A stretch of 7,026 nt of DNA from Pseudomonadota bacterium. GTDB taxonomy: Bacteria; Pseudomonadota; Alphaproteobacteria; Caulobacterales; Caulobacteraceae. Shown here piece by piece: positions 1-5,495 of this stretch. The stretch lies in contig JAEXKM010000051.1 in the NCBI GenBank assembly GCA_023445705.1, positions 1-7,026 of the forward strand, read 5' to 3'. Within the stretch, counting starts at the first letter, position 1. Every line of letters starts with the position of its first letter. The translations under genes and the position numbers were made by a program. The notes beneath the pieces were generated by a model. The model ran no database searches and was not told the origin of the DNA. It worked only from the letters and a program-made list of their open reading frames with translations.

Positions 1-1
1 G

Positions 2-118
2 CTTGCGGCCTACCCCAACGTTCGGGTGGAGACCCTGGCCGGCTGCGGCCATGACCTGCTGCGGCAGGCGCCGGACGTCTGCCGCGAGGCGATCCTGGAC
101 GAGCTCGCCCGCGCCTAG
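2..118 (+). CDS. Alpha/beta-hydrolase, C-terminal end (partial)
   Basis: This is the last 38 codons of a gene that begins before the window, open from base 2 to a TAG at 116-118. The peptide starts LAAYPNVRVETLAGCGHDLL and ends LARA. A hydrophobic strand followed by G-C-G-H-D (His at visible residue 17) and a short amphipathic helix is the usual end of alpha/beta-hydrolase-fold enzymes, where this His is the general base of the Ser-Asp-His triad. The nucleophile and acid lie outside the window, so substrate and reaction cannot be named. It converges on the yqhA homologue, and the two stop codons overlap. The reading frame is certain. The family call rests on the short His motif and is moderately safe. 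Confidence 0.6.
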   Translation, partial: LAAYPNVRVETLAGCGHDLLRQAPDVCREAILDELARA

Positions 119-666
119 TGCTTGTCGACCTTGGCCGCCAGCCAGTCCATCAGCGCCAGCAGTACGCCTGAGACCACGAAGGTGACGTGGATCACCACCA
201 GCCAGGTCAGGCTGCGGTCATCCAGTTCCTTGCCTTCCGAAAGCTCCATGAAGGCCTTGAGCAGGGCGATGGCCGAGATCGCCACGATCGAGGCGATCAG
301 CTTCATCTTCAGGCCCGAGAAGTCGACGGTGCCCATCCAGCTAGGCCGGTCTTCATCGTCGGGCGTGTCGATCTTCGAGACGAAGTTCTCGTAGCCCGAG
401 AAGATCACGATCAGCAGCAGATTTCCGGCCAGCGACAGGTCGATCAACTTCAGCACCATCATGATCGCCTGGTTCGGCGTCATGGTGAGCAGGTGCGAGA
501 ACTCGTGGACCGCCTCGGCGAAGAACACCACCAGCAGCGCCGCCAGCGCCACGACCAATCCGACATAGAAAGGCGCCATCAGCCAGCGCGAATGGAACAG
601 GCCCGATTCCAGCCACCGCTCGGCGGTGGGCTTGGGCTTCGACTGGCGGGCTGCGACGTCTGTCAT
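115..666 (-). CDS. yqhA: YqhA-like UPF0114 inner-membrane protein
   Basis: A 183-residue membrane protein of the UPF0114/YqhA family, whose biochemical role is not established. Four hydrophobic segments are visible at about residues 29-51, 66-92, 121-141 and 151-176. Family signatures I recognise are SRWLMAPFYVGL near residues 26-37, FSGYENFVSKID at 89-100, and a conserved stretch at 115-140 (DFSGLK then SIVAISAI). E. coli YqhA reads FSGYENFVSQLD at the second site. The N-terminus is about 16 residues longer than in E. coli, with a charged, Lys-rich start. ATG at 666 is preceded by AGAGAGGT at 677-684, a spacing of about 10 nt. It is the last leftward gene, 59 nt after pheT, and that gap holds an inverted repeat containing this ribosome-binding site. 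Its stop overlaps the stop of the convergent hydrolase. Family assignment is firm; function is unknown. Confidence 0.9.
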   Translation of the reverse strand: MTDVAARQSKPKPTAERWLESGLFHSRWLMAPFYVGLVVALAALLVVFFAEAVHEFSHLLTMTPNQAIMMVLKLIDLSLAGNLLLIVIFSGYENFVSKIDTPDDEDRPSWMGTVDFSGLKMKLIASIVAISAIALLKAFMELSEGKELDDRSLTWLVVIHVTFVVSGVLLALMDWLAAKVDKH

Positions 667-715
667 CCGGTTCGGGACCTCTCTGGCTATCCAAGCGCGA
701 GAGGTCCCGATCCGG
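667..715 (-). promoter_or_regulatory. Inverted repeat covering the yqhA ribosome-binding site
   Basis: A perfect 12-bp inverted repeat lies between pheT and yqhA. TCGGGACCTCTC at 672-683 pairs with GAGAGGTCCCGA at 699-710 around a 15-nt loop. After one T:T mismatch, CCGG (667-670) and CCGG (712-715) could add four more pairs. Read as leftward mRNA, the 3' arm contains the yqhA Shine-Dalgarno sequence (AGAGAGGT, 677-684), so a transcript running in from pheT would hide it. No U-run follows the stem, which argues against a standard intrinsic terminator. It could be a translational lock, an insulator or an mRNA-end stabiliser. The repeat is certain; the role is inferred. Confidence 0.7.
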
Positions 716-725
716 CCTCGTCAGG

Positions 726-3101
726 TCAAGTGCGCAGCTTGGCGCTCACGGCCTTGTCAGCGGCGGCGACCACCTTGGCCGATAGCGCCTCGATCTCGGC
801 CTCGGTCAGGGTCTTCTCGCGCGGCTGGACCAGGATCTCCACGGCGACCGACTTGGAGCCTTCCGGTACGCCGGGGCCGCGATAGACGTCGAACACCCGC
901 GCTTCCTTGATCAACGCCTTGTCGGCGCCGGCCACGGCCTTGGTCAGTTCGCCGGCCGCCACCTCCTCGGCCACCACGAACGCGAAATCGCGGCTGAGCG
1001 GCATGAGGGGTGAGAGCTCCAGGGCAGGCTTGGTCTTGGTCGCCTTCTTCTTCGGCTCGGGCAGGTTGTCGAGCACCAGTTCGAAGGCCAGCACCGGCCC
1101 CTCGACGTCCAGCGCCTTGAGGATCCGGGGGTGGATCTCGCCGAACTCGACCAGCGTGTTCTTGCCTAGGCGCAGGGCCGCGGCCCGGCCCGGATGCCAC
1201 CAGTCCGAAAGCCCCGACTGCGAAACCTGCAGCGAGCCGGTCGGCGCGCCCAGATCTTCGAGCAGCGACAGCACGTCGCCCTTCAGCTCATAGAGAGCGT
1301 CGGCCGGTGCGCCATCCCAGCGGCGCGGCGCGTGCGGGGCGACCACAGCGCTGATCGCCGTCATCTGGTCGGCCGGCTGATCGCCCTTGTAGAACGGGCC
1401 GATCTCGAAGAGCGCCACGTCCGGGAAACCCCGGCGCGCGTTGCGGCCGGCGGCGTCGATGAGGTTGGGCAGGATCGACGGACGCATGCAGTCCAGGTCC
1501 GAGGCGATCGGGTTGGTGATCACCAGCGCGTTCTGTCCGCCGCCGAACAGGCGGGCCACCTCGCGCTTGCAGAAGCTCCAGGTGATGGTCTCGGCATAGC
1601 CCTTGGCGGCCATGGCCCGGCGGCCAGCGCGCATGCGGCCCTGGCGGGCGGTCAGCACGCCGCCGGCGGCCGGCGGAACCTCGGGCAGCGGCGAGGCGGG
1701 CAGGGCGTCGTAGCCCTCGATCCGCGCCACTTCCTCGACCAGGTCGGCCTTGCCTTCCACGTCGCGGCGCCAGGTCGGCGGGGTCACCGCCTCGCCGTCC
1801 AGCGCAAAGCCCAGGTCGACCAGGATCTGATCGATCCGCTCGCGCGACAGATCCAGCCCGGAAAGCTGGCGCACATAGCTACGGTCGAAGGCGATCGGTC
1901 CAGGCGCGGCCGGGGCCTCACCGACCACAGTGACCTCGGACGGCTCGCCGCCGCAGAGCTCCAGGATCAGCTTGGTGGCCAGTTCCAGGCCGGGGACCTG
2001 GCTGGCGGGATCGACCGTCCGCGCGAAGCGATACTGGGCGTCGGAGGTGATGCCCGTCGTGCGGCCGGTCTGGGCGACGCGGATCGGATCGAACCAGGCG
2101 CTCTCCACGAAGACGTCGGTGGTCTCGTCCGAGCAGCCGGTCGAGGTCCCGCCCATCACGCCGCCCAGTCCGATGACGCCGGAGCCATCTGCGATGACGG
2201 TGATCTCCGGCGTGACCGTGTAGGTCTTGCCGTCCAGCGCCTCGACGCTCTCGCCGTCCTTGCCGGCGCGGGCCTCGATGAAGCCGCCGGCCAGCTTGGC
2301 CGCGTCATAGACGTGCAGCGGCCGGGCGCGGTCATAGGAGATCAGGTTGGTCACATCGACCAGGGCGTTGATCGGGCGCAGGCCTATGGAGGTCAGCTTC
2401 TGCTGCAGCCAGGCCGGCGAGGGCCCGTTCTTCACGCCGCGGATCAGCCGGCCGGTGAACTGGCGGCAACCGTCCGAGCCGTCGAGTCGGATCTCGATCG
2501 GGTTCGGGAACTTGCCGGGCACGGGTGCGACCGACACGTCCTTCAGCTTGCCCAGCCCGGCTGCGGCCAGATCGCGGGCGATGCCCACCACGCCCAGCCA
2601 GTCGGGGCGGTTGGGGGTGACTTCGAAGTCGATGACCGCTTCCAGGCCCAGCGCCTCCGCCACCGGCGTTCCGACCGCCAGCGTGTCGGGCAGTTCCATG
2701 ATGCCGTCGGCCTCGGAGGCCACCTCGAGCTCAGAGCCCGAGCATAGCATGCCGTTGGACACCACGCCGCGGACGGGCTTTTCGACCAGGGTCACGCCCA
2801 GGCCCGGCACATAGGCGCCGATGGGGGCGTAGACGACGGTGATGCCGGCGCGCGCGTTTGGGGCGCCGCAGACGATCTCCAGTCGCCCGTCCTTGGTCTC
2901 GACCTGGCAGACGCGCAGGCGATCAGCGTTGGGGTGTTGCACCGCCTCGACGATCTTGGCGACCGAGAACGCGGCCAGCTTCGAGGCCGGATCGTCGACG
3001 TGCTCGACCTCCAGGCCGGCCATGGTCATGGCGTCGACGACCTGCTGGACGCTGGCGTCGGTGTCGAGGTGGTCTTTCAACCAGGAGAGAGTGAACTTCA
3101 T
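726..3101 (-). CDS. pheT: Phenylalanyl-tRNA synthetase beta subunit
   Basis: PheT (791 residues, normal length) forms the cytoplasmic alpha2beta2 enzyme with PheS that charges tRNA-Phe. It contributes tRNA binding and editing of mischarged Tyr-tRNA. Domains in order: N-terminal part; EMAP-II-like tRNA-binding domain at about 42-155 (HPNADRLRVC, IVCGAPNARAG); B3/B4 editing domain at about 212-385; B5 at about 402-470, with PTWRRDVEGKADLVEEVARI; catalytic-like core at about 480-680; a Lys-rich linker near 684-692; and a C-terminal FDX-ACB anticodon-binding domain at about 697-790. In B3/B4, N252, H263 and E333 look like the equivalents of the known editing-site Asn, His and Glu. ATG at 3101 is chosen because MKFTLSWLKDHL is the canonical PheT start and GGAGGAG lies 7 nt upstream. 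The frame stays open 16 codons further upstream, inside the ASCH gene. Its ATG overlaps the ASCH stop (ATGA). Confidence 0.98.
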   Translation of the reverse strand: MKFTLSWLKDHLDTDASVQQVVDAMTMAGLEVEHVDDPASKLAAFSVAKIVEAVQHPNADRLRVCQVETKDGRLEIVCGAPNARAGITVVYAPIGAYVPGLGVTLVEKPVRGVVSNGMLCSGSELEVASEADGIMELPDTLAVGTPVAEALGLEAVIDFEVTPNRPDWLGVVGIARDLAAAGLGKLKDVSVAPVPGKFPNPIEIRLDGSDGCRQFTGRLIRGVKNGPSPAWLQQKLTSIGLRPINALVDVTNLISYDRARPLHVYDAAKLAGGFIEARAGKDGESVEALDGKTYTVTPEITVIADGSGVIGLGGVMGGTSTGCSDETTDVFVESAWFDPIRVAQTGRTTGITSDAQYRFARTVDPASQVPGLELATKLILELCGGEPSEVTVVGEAPAAPGPIAFDRSYVRQLSGLDLSRERIDQILVDLGFALDGEAVTPPTWRRDVEGKADLVEEVARIEGYDALPASPLPEVPPAAGGVLTARQGRMRAGRRAMAAKGYAETITWSFCKREVARLFGGGQNALVITNPIASDLDCMRPSILPNLIDAAGRNARRGFPDVALFEIGPFYKGDQPADQMTAISAVVAPHAPRRWDGAPADALYELKGDVLSLLEDLGAPTGSLQVSQSGLSDWWHPGRAAALRLGKNTLVEFGEIHPRILKALDVEGPVLAFELVLDNLPEPKKKATKTKPALELSPLMPLSRDFAFVVAEEVAAGELTKAVAGADKALIKEARVFDVYRGPGVPEGSKSVAVEILVQPREKTLTEAEIEALSAKVVAAADKAVSAKLRT

Positions 3102-3505
3102 TGATCGGCTCCTCCGCCGATGATCTCGACCAGGCGGAAGCGCTCGCACCAGAGCATCATGTCTGGGGCGAACGCGCCTTCGCGGGTGAAACAGTCTTCG
3201 TGGACGACGGCCCAGTGCGCATAGCTCAGATCGCCTTCGCCCTCTGCGGCGGCGAAGTCATCCGGCACTTGGTCGAACCTGCGCTGGACCAGTTCGGTGG
3301 ATTCGATGACCGCGCGCGGCGCTCCCGAACTATCGAGAACGACGTAAGACGCTCCGGGCGCGCTGCCCTTGAGGCCCTGCGACGCCGGCCAACAGGTCGC
3401 GGTCTTCCGTCCCTGGAGCACCAGGGACAGGAGTTCGTCGGCCATCGCCGGGCTGTCCCCGAACGCGAAGCGCTCCAGTGTGCTGTGGGCGCCTTGGGCC
3501 GGCAT
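3098..3505 (-). CDS. ASCH-domain (PUA-like fold) protein between pheS and pheT
   Basis: A 135-residue soluble protein, essentially a single ASCH domain. ASCH domains share a fold with PUA RNA-binding domains, and some members act on RNA or modified nucleosides. Visible features are RFAFGDSP at about 12-19, the signature GRKTATCW at 32-39, a beta-strand AVIEST at 65-70, the SYAHWAVVHEDCF region at about 94-106, and a C-terminal strand CERFRLVEII. K34, T37 and E68 could correspond to the catalytic Lys-Thr-Glu of the ASCH amidohydrolase YqfB, but this is a by-eye match. ATG at 3505 shares one base with the pheS stop (TGATG), and the TGA at 3098-3100 overlaps the pheT start (ATGA). This implies one mRNA and translational coupling. 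Only a weak G-rich sequence precedes the start. The frame stays open upstream through pheS, but the domain begins here. Specific function is unknown; an RNA- or tRNA-related role is inferred from fold and position. Confidence 0.85.
   Translation of the reverse strand: MPAQGAHSTLERFAFGDSPAMADELLSLVLQGRKTATCWPASQGLKGSAPGASYVVLDSSGAPRAVIESTELVQRRFDQVPDDFAAAEGEGDLSYAHWAVVHEDCFTREGAFAPDMMLWCERFRLVEIIGGGADQ
3109..3115 (-). promoter_or_regulatory. Strong Shine-Dalgarno sequence of pheT
   Basis: GGAGGAG on the - strand ends 7 nt before the pheT ATG at 3101. It lies inside the last codons of the ASCH gene (Gly-Gly-Gly-Ala-Asp-Gln), so the ASCH C-terminus also encodes the pheT ribosome-binding site. 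It settles the choice of the 3101 start over the upstream in-frame extension. It is clearly stronger than anything in front of pheS or the ASCH gene, so PheT could be translated independently as well as by coupling. Confidence 0.85.
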
Positions 3506-4608
3506 CAGCTCAGCCCCGTCGCCGGGTTCGGCGCCGCATAGGGGCTGAAGCCGTAGTGCTCCAGCCAGCGGACGTCGCTGGCGAACATGTCGCGCAGGTC
3601 CGGCATGCCATATTTCAGCACGCCCAGGCGATCGACGCCGCAGCCGAAGGCGAACCCCTGCCACACGTCCGGATCGAGCCCGCAGTTGCGCAGCACGTTC
3701 GGGTGAACCATCCCGCAGCCGAGGATCTCCAGCCAGTCGGTTCCCTGGCCGATCTTCACCTCGCCGCCGGAGCGGTCGCATTGCACGTCCATCTCGGCGC
3801 TCGGCTCGGTGAACGGGAAGTGGTGCGGCCGGAAGCGGGTGACGACCTCGGGGGTCTCGAAATAGCGAGCGAGGAAGGTCTCCAGCGTCCACTTCAGGTG
3901 GCCCATGTGGATCGCCTTGTCGATCACCAGGCCTTCGATCTGGTGGAACATCGGCGTGTGGGTCTGGTCGCTGTCCTTTCGGAAAGTGCGACCCGGCACG
4001 ATCACGCGGATCGGCGGCTCCTGGCCGTTGGCGATCCAGGACGGAAGCTTCTCGTTGACCTTGTGCATCACCCGCACCTGCACCGGGCTGGTGTGGGTGC
4101 GCAGCACCTTGCGCTCGCCACCCGCGTCTTCCGGCAGGAAGAAGGTGTCGTGCATCTCCCGCGCCGGGTGCTTCTCGGGGAAGTTCAGGGCGGTGAAGTT
4201 GTTGAAGTCGGTCTCGATGTCCGGGCCTTCAGCGACCGAGAAGCCCATCTCCGCGAACACGGCGACCATCTCGTCCATGACCTGCATGGTCGGGTGGACG
4301 CTGCCCTTGCGGCGGGGCGGTGCGGGCAGAGAGAGGTCCACGCGCTCGGCGGCCAGCTTGGCGTCCAGGGCGGCGGTTTCCAGCACCTCCTTGCGGGCGG
4401 CGATGGCGCTCTGCACCCGGTCGCGCAGGCCGTTGATCTGCGGGCCGCGTTCGCGCCGCTCGTCAGGGCTCATGCCCCCCAGCGACTTGAGCAGCTCGGA
4501 AATGGAGCCGGATTTGCCGAGGGCGGCCACGCGTACGGCCTCAAGGGCGGCGATGTCGCCCGCCGCGTCGACGGCGGCGAGGATTTCAGCTTCGAGTTGG
4601 GCGGTCAT
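3505..4608 (-). CDS. pheS: Phenylalanyl-tRNA synthetase alpha subunit
   Basis: PheS (367 residues) is the catalytic class II subunit that activates phenylalanine with ATP and transfers it to tRNA-Phe together with PheT. The N-terminal coiled-coil tRNA-binding arm covers about residues 1-90 (Ala- and Glu-rich, ISELLKSLGGMSPDERRERG). The catalytic domain follows: HPTMQVMDEM near 105, FNNFTALNFPEKHPAREMHD at about 135-154, RTHTSPVQ at 170-177, motif 2 from GRTFRKD at 206 through THTPMFHQIEG, FPFTEPSAEMDV at 264-275, and motif 3 around GCGVDRLGVLKYG at 322-334. ATG at 4608 is chosen because MTAQLEAEI is a normal PheS start. A TTG further up at 4716 in the same frame would translate the terminator hairpin and is unlikely. 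No good Shine-Dalgarno sequence precedes it. It sits 114 nt after rplT, behind a hairpin terminator, and shares one base of its stop with the ASCH start. Confidence 0.98.
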   Translation of the reverse strand: MTAQLEAEILAAVDAAGDIAALEAVRVAALGKSGSISELLKSLGGMSPDERRERGPQINGLRDRVQSAIAARKEVLETAALDAKLAAERVDLSLPAPPRRKGSVHPTMQVMDEMVAVFAEMGFSVAEGPDIETDFNNFTALNFPEKHPAREMHDTFFLPEDAGGERKVLRTHTSPVQVRVMHKVNEKLPSWIANGQEPPIRVIVPGRTFRKDSDQTHTPMFHQIEGLVIDKAIHMGHLKWTLETFLARYFETPEVVTRFRPHHFPFTEPSAEMDVQCDRSGGEVKIGQGTDWLEILGCGMVHPNVLRNCGLDPDVWQGFAFGCGVDRLGVLKYGMPDLRDMFASDVRWLEHYGFSPYAAPNPATGLS

Positions 4609-4654
4609 GACGGGCTCGTCTAAGGGAACGGACGGTGCACGGGAAGAGGGCAGC

Positions 4655-4687
4655 AAAAAGCCCTCCGGCGGTTCACGCCGGAGGGCT
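4655..4687 (-). terminator. Hairpin terminator/attenuator between rplT and pheS
   Basis: GCCCTCCGGCG (4660-4670) and CGCCGGAGGGC (4676-4686) form a perfect 11-bp GC-rich stem with a 5-nt loop, extended to 12 bp by A4659-T4687. Read leftward, the stem is followed at once by five U (complement of AAAAA, 4655-4659), the form of an intrinsic terminator. On the + strand the downstream side is TCTTGTT, much weaker. It lies 36 nt after the rplT stop and about 47 nt before the pheS ATG. It should end or reduce rpmI-rplT transcripts, with pheS served by read-through, attenuation or its own promoter. Confidence 0.85.
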
Positions 4688-4699
4688 CTTGTTGGGTCG

Positions 4700-4716
4700 T
4701 TGAGTCCGGGACTCAA
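4700..4716. repeat. 17-bp perfect palindrome carrying two GANTC sites
   Basis: TTGAGTCC, one central G, then GGACTCAA: 8-bp arms with perfect symmetry, starting 7 bp after the rplT stop. It contains GAGTC (4702-4706) and GACTC (4710-4714), both GANTC sites of the kind methylated by CcrM in Caulobacter and relatives. It could be an operator for a dimeric regulator or a methylation-sensitive control site. In leftward RNA it could also fold as a 6-bp hairpin with a 5-nt loop ahead of the terminator. The symmetry is certain; the function is inferred. Confidence 0.5.
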
Positions 4717-4722
4717 ATGGCC

Positions 4723-5079
4723 TCAAGCCAGCGCGGCGCGAACCTTGTCGGCGATGGCCTTGAAACCGACCGGATCGGCGCCCGCGATGTCCGCCAGGAC
4801 TTTGCGGTCGACTTCGATCCCGGCCTTATCAAGGCCGAAGATAAACTGCGAGTAGGTGAAGCCTTCCAGGCGAGCCGCAGCGTTGATGCGCTGGATCCAC
4901 AGCGAACGGAAGTTGCGCTTGCGGACCTTGCGGTCGCGGTAGGCGTACTGGCCGGCCTTGTCCACCGCGGCCTTGGCGGCGCGGATGGTGTTCTTGCGGC
5001 GCCCGTAGAAGCCCTTGGCTTGCTCGAGAACCTTCTTGTGCTTGGCGTGGGCGACGACGCCCCGTTTCACGCGAGCCAT
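4723..5079 (-). CDS. rplT: 50S ribosomal protein L20
   Basis: L20 (118 residues, standard length) is a 23S rRNA-binding protein needed early in 50S assembly. In bacteria studied, it also represses its own operon by binding mRNA that mimics its rRNA site. Recognised signatures are MARVKRGV at the start, HKKVLEQAKGFYGRRKNTIR at about 13-32, AGQYAYRDRKVRKRNFRSLW at about 42-61, and INAAARLEGFTYSQFI at about 64-79. The basic N-terminal extension reaches into rRNA; the globular C-terminal half starts near residue 58. ATG at 5079 has AAGGAGAA at 5087-5094, 7 nt upstream, and this ribosome-binding site overlaps the rpmI stop. The 13-nt gap to rpmI and shared strand indicate one transcript with rpmI. 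A terminator hairpin follows downstream. Confidence 0.99.
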   Translation of the reverse strand: MARVKRGVVAHAKHKKVLEQAKGFYGRRKNTIRAAKAAVDKAGQYAYRDRKVRKRNFRSLWIQRINAAARLEGFTYSQFIFGLDKAGIEVDRKVLADIAGADPVGFKAIADKVRAALA

Positions 5080-5092
5080 GTGTCAGTTCTCC

Positions 5093-5293
5093 TTAAAGGC
5101 CGTAGGGGAGCCAAAGCTTGACGATCTTGGTGTCAGCTTCGCTCATGACCTTGGTGCCACGGTTCTGACGGATGTACTTCGCGTTATGGCTGATCAGGCG
5201 GTGACGCTTGCCAGCGACGCCGGCCTTCAGCTTGCCGGACGCGGTGAGCTTGAAGCGCTTCTTCACGCCCGATTTAGTCTTCAACTTCGGCAT
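5093..5293 (-). CDS. rpmI: 50S ribosomal protein L35
   Basis: L35 (66 residues, typical length) is a small basic 50S protein, normally encoded just before L20. The sequence has the canonical start MPKLKTKSGVKKRFKLTASG, the central KRHRLISHNAKYIRQNRGT at about 29-47, and a C-terminal segment ending WLPYGL. ATG at 5293 is chosen on the canonical L35 N-terminus. The frame continues open upstream to 5410, but those codons are not L35-like. Only a weak purine stretch (GCAGAGAA) precedes the start. It is the first gene of the leftward block, since infC is not next to it, so a promoter and probably the L20 control site should lie in the 202-bp gap upstream. Confidence 0.98.
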   Translation of the reverse strand: MPKLKTKSGVKKRFKLTASGKLKAGVAGKRHRLISHNAKYIRQNRGTKVMSEADTKIVKLWLPYGL

Positions 5294-5313
5294 TTCTCTG
5301 CGGAACCTCGCGG

Positions 5314-5381
5314 CCCCGTCCTCTGGTGTATTGATGAACCGCCCTGGCATGCCTTTGGCCAGACGACTCCGAAGAGCGGGG
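5314..5381 (-). promoter_or_regulatory. Possible structured leader of the rpmI mRNA
   Basis: In leftward RNA, CCCCGCUCU (positions 5381-5373) can pair with AGAG-GA-CGGGG (5324-5314), giving nine pairs with a 2-nt bulge. Inside this stem, CUGGC (5362-5358) and GCCAG (5348-5344) form a 5-bp hairpin with a 9-nt loop. It lies 20-88 nt before the rpmI start, where L20 autoregulatory structures occur in other bacteria. I cannot show that it mimics the 23S rRNA L20 site. The outer stem would only exist if transcription starts upstream of 5381. Confidence 0.3.
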
Positions 5382-5459
5382 CGTTTACGCGAAAGGGTCA
5401 GGAAAGGCAAGGGTTTGAGTCTGCGCTGCGGCGACTCGGCCCTGCTCGGCTATAGATTC
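5365..5459. promoter_or_regulatory. Cluster of four GANTC methylation motifs
   Basis: GACTC (5365-5369), GAGTC (5417-5421), GACTC (5433-5437) and GATTC (5455-5459) lie within 95 bp of the divergent rpmI/DUF1345 control region. By eye the whole 7-kb window holds about eleven such sites. In Caulobacter and relatives GANTC is methylated by CcrM and read by GcrA at cell-cycle-controlled promoters. The last site follows TATAGA (5451-5456), a -10-like sequence for the rightward gene that has no convincing -35. The motifs are certain; regulation is inferred. Confidence 0.4.
5383..5410 (-). promoter_or_regulatory. Weak candidate sigma-70-type promoter for rpmI
   Basis: On the - strand TTGCCTT (5410-5404) and GCGTAAAC (5390-5383), 13 nt apart, partly resemble the Caulobacter housekeeping elements TTGACGS and GCTANAWC. 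The start site would be near 5376, giving a leader of about 80 nt. Matches are imperfect, and using this promoter would cut off one arm of the proposed leader structure. A promoter further upstream is equally possible. Confidence 0.25.
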
Positions 5460-5495
5460 CGGATCAGCCGAAGTGGGTTTCTTCAAAGAGGTCCG

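Noticed and set aside
684..729. TTGACC at 724-729 (- strand) as the -35 of a yqhA promoter
   Set aside because: It spans the end of pheT and has no acceptable -10 at 15-19 bp or at Caulobacter-type spacing; the only AT-rich stretch (GGATAG in the loop) is about 31 bp away.
1194..2747. 517-codon open frame on the + strand inside pheT
   Set aside because: It is antisense to a certain pheT, its composition is that of a high-GC shadow frame (rich in Arg, Gly, His, Gln), and it shows no family motif.
3506..3892. N-terminal extension of the ASCH frame upstream through pheS
   Set aside because: The extra residues are Arg/Pro-rich shadow sequence of pheS and not ASCH-like; the TGATG junction gives a natural start at 3505.
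3478..4623. 381-codon open frame on the + strand across pheS
   Set aside because: Antisense to pheS, with a His/Val/Leu/Arg-biased translation typical of mirrored codon usage; no domain is recognisable.
4620..4676. 18-residue open frame from GTG at 4676 (- strand) as a pheS leader peptide
   Set aside because: It has only two Phe codons, not adjacent, no Shine-Dalgarno sequence, and starts inside the terminator loop, so it does not fit a Phe-attenuation peptide.
4609..4716. PheS start at the upstream TTG (4716)
   Set aside because: It would translate through the palindrome and terminator hairpin and add 36 residues with no similarity to the PheS N-terminus; ATG at 4608 gives the usual start.
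5294..5410. N-terminal extension of L35 to 5410
   Set aside because: L35 proteins start MPKLKTKSG or very close to it; the added residues are not conserved-looking and would make the protein far too long.
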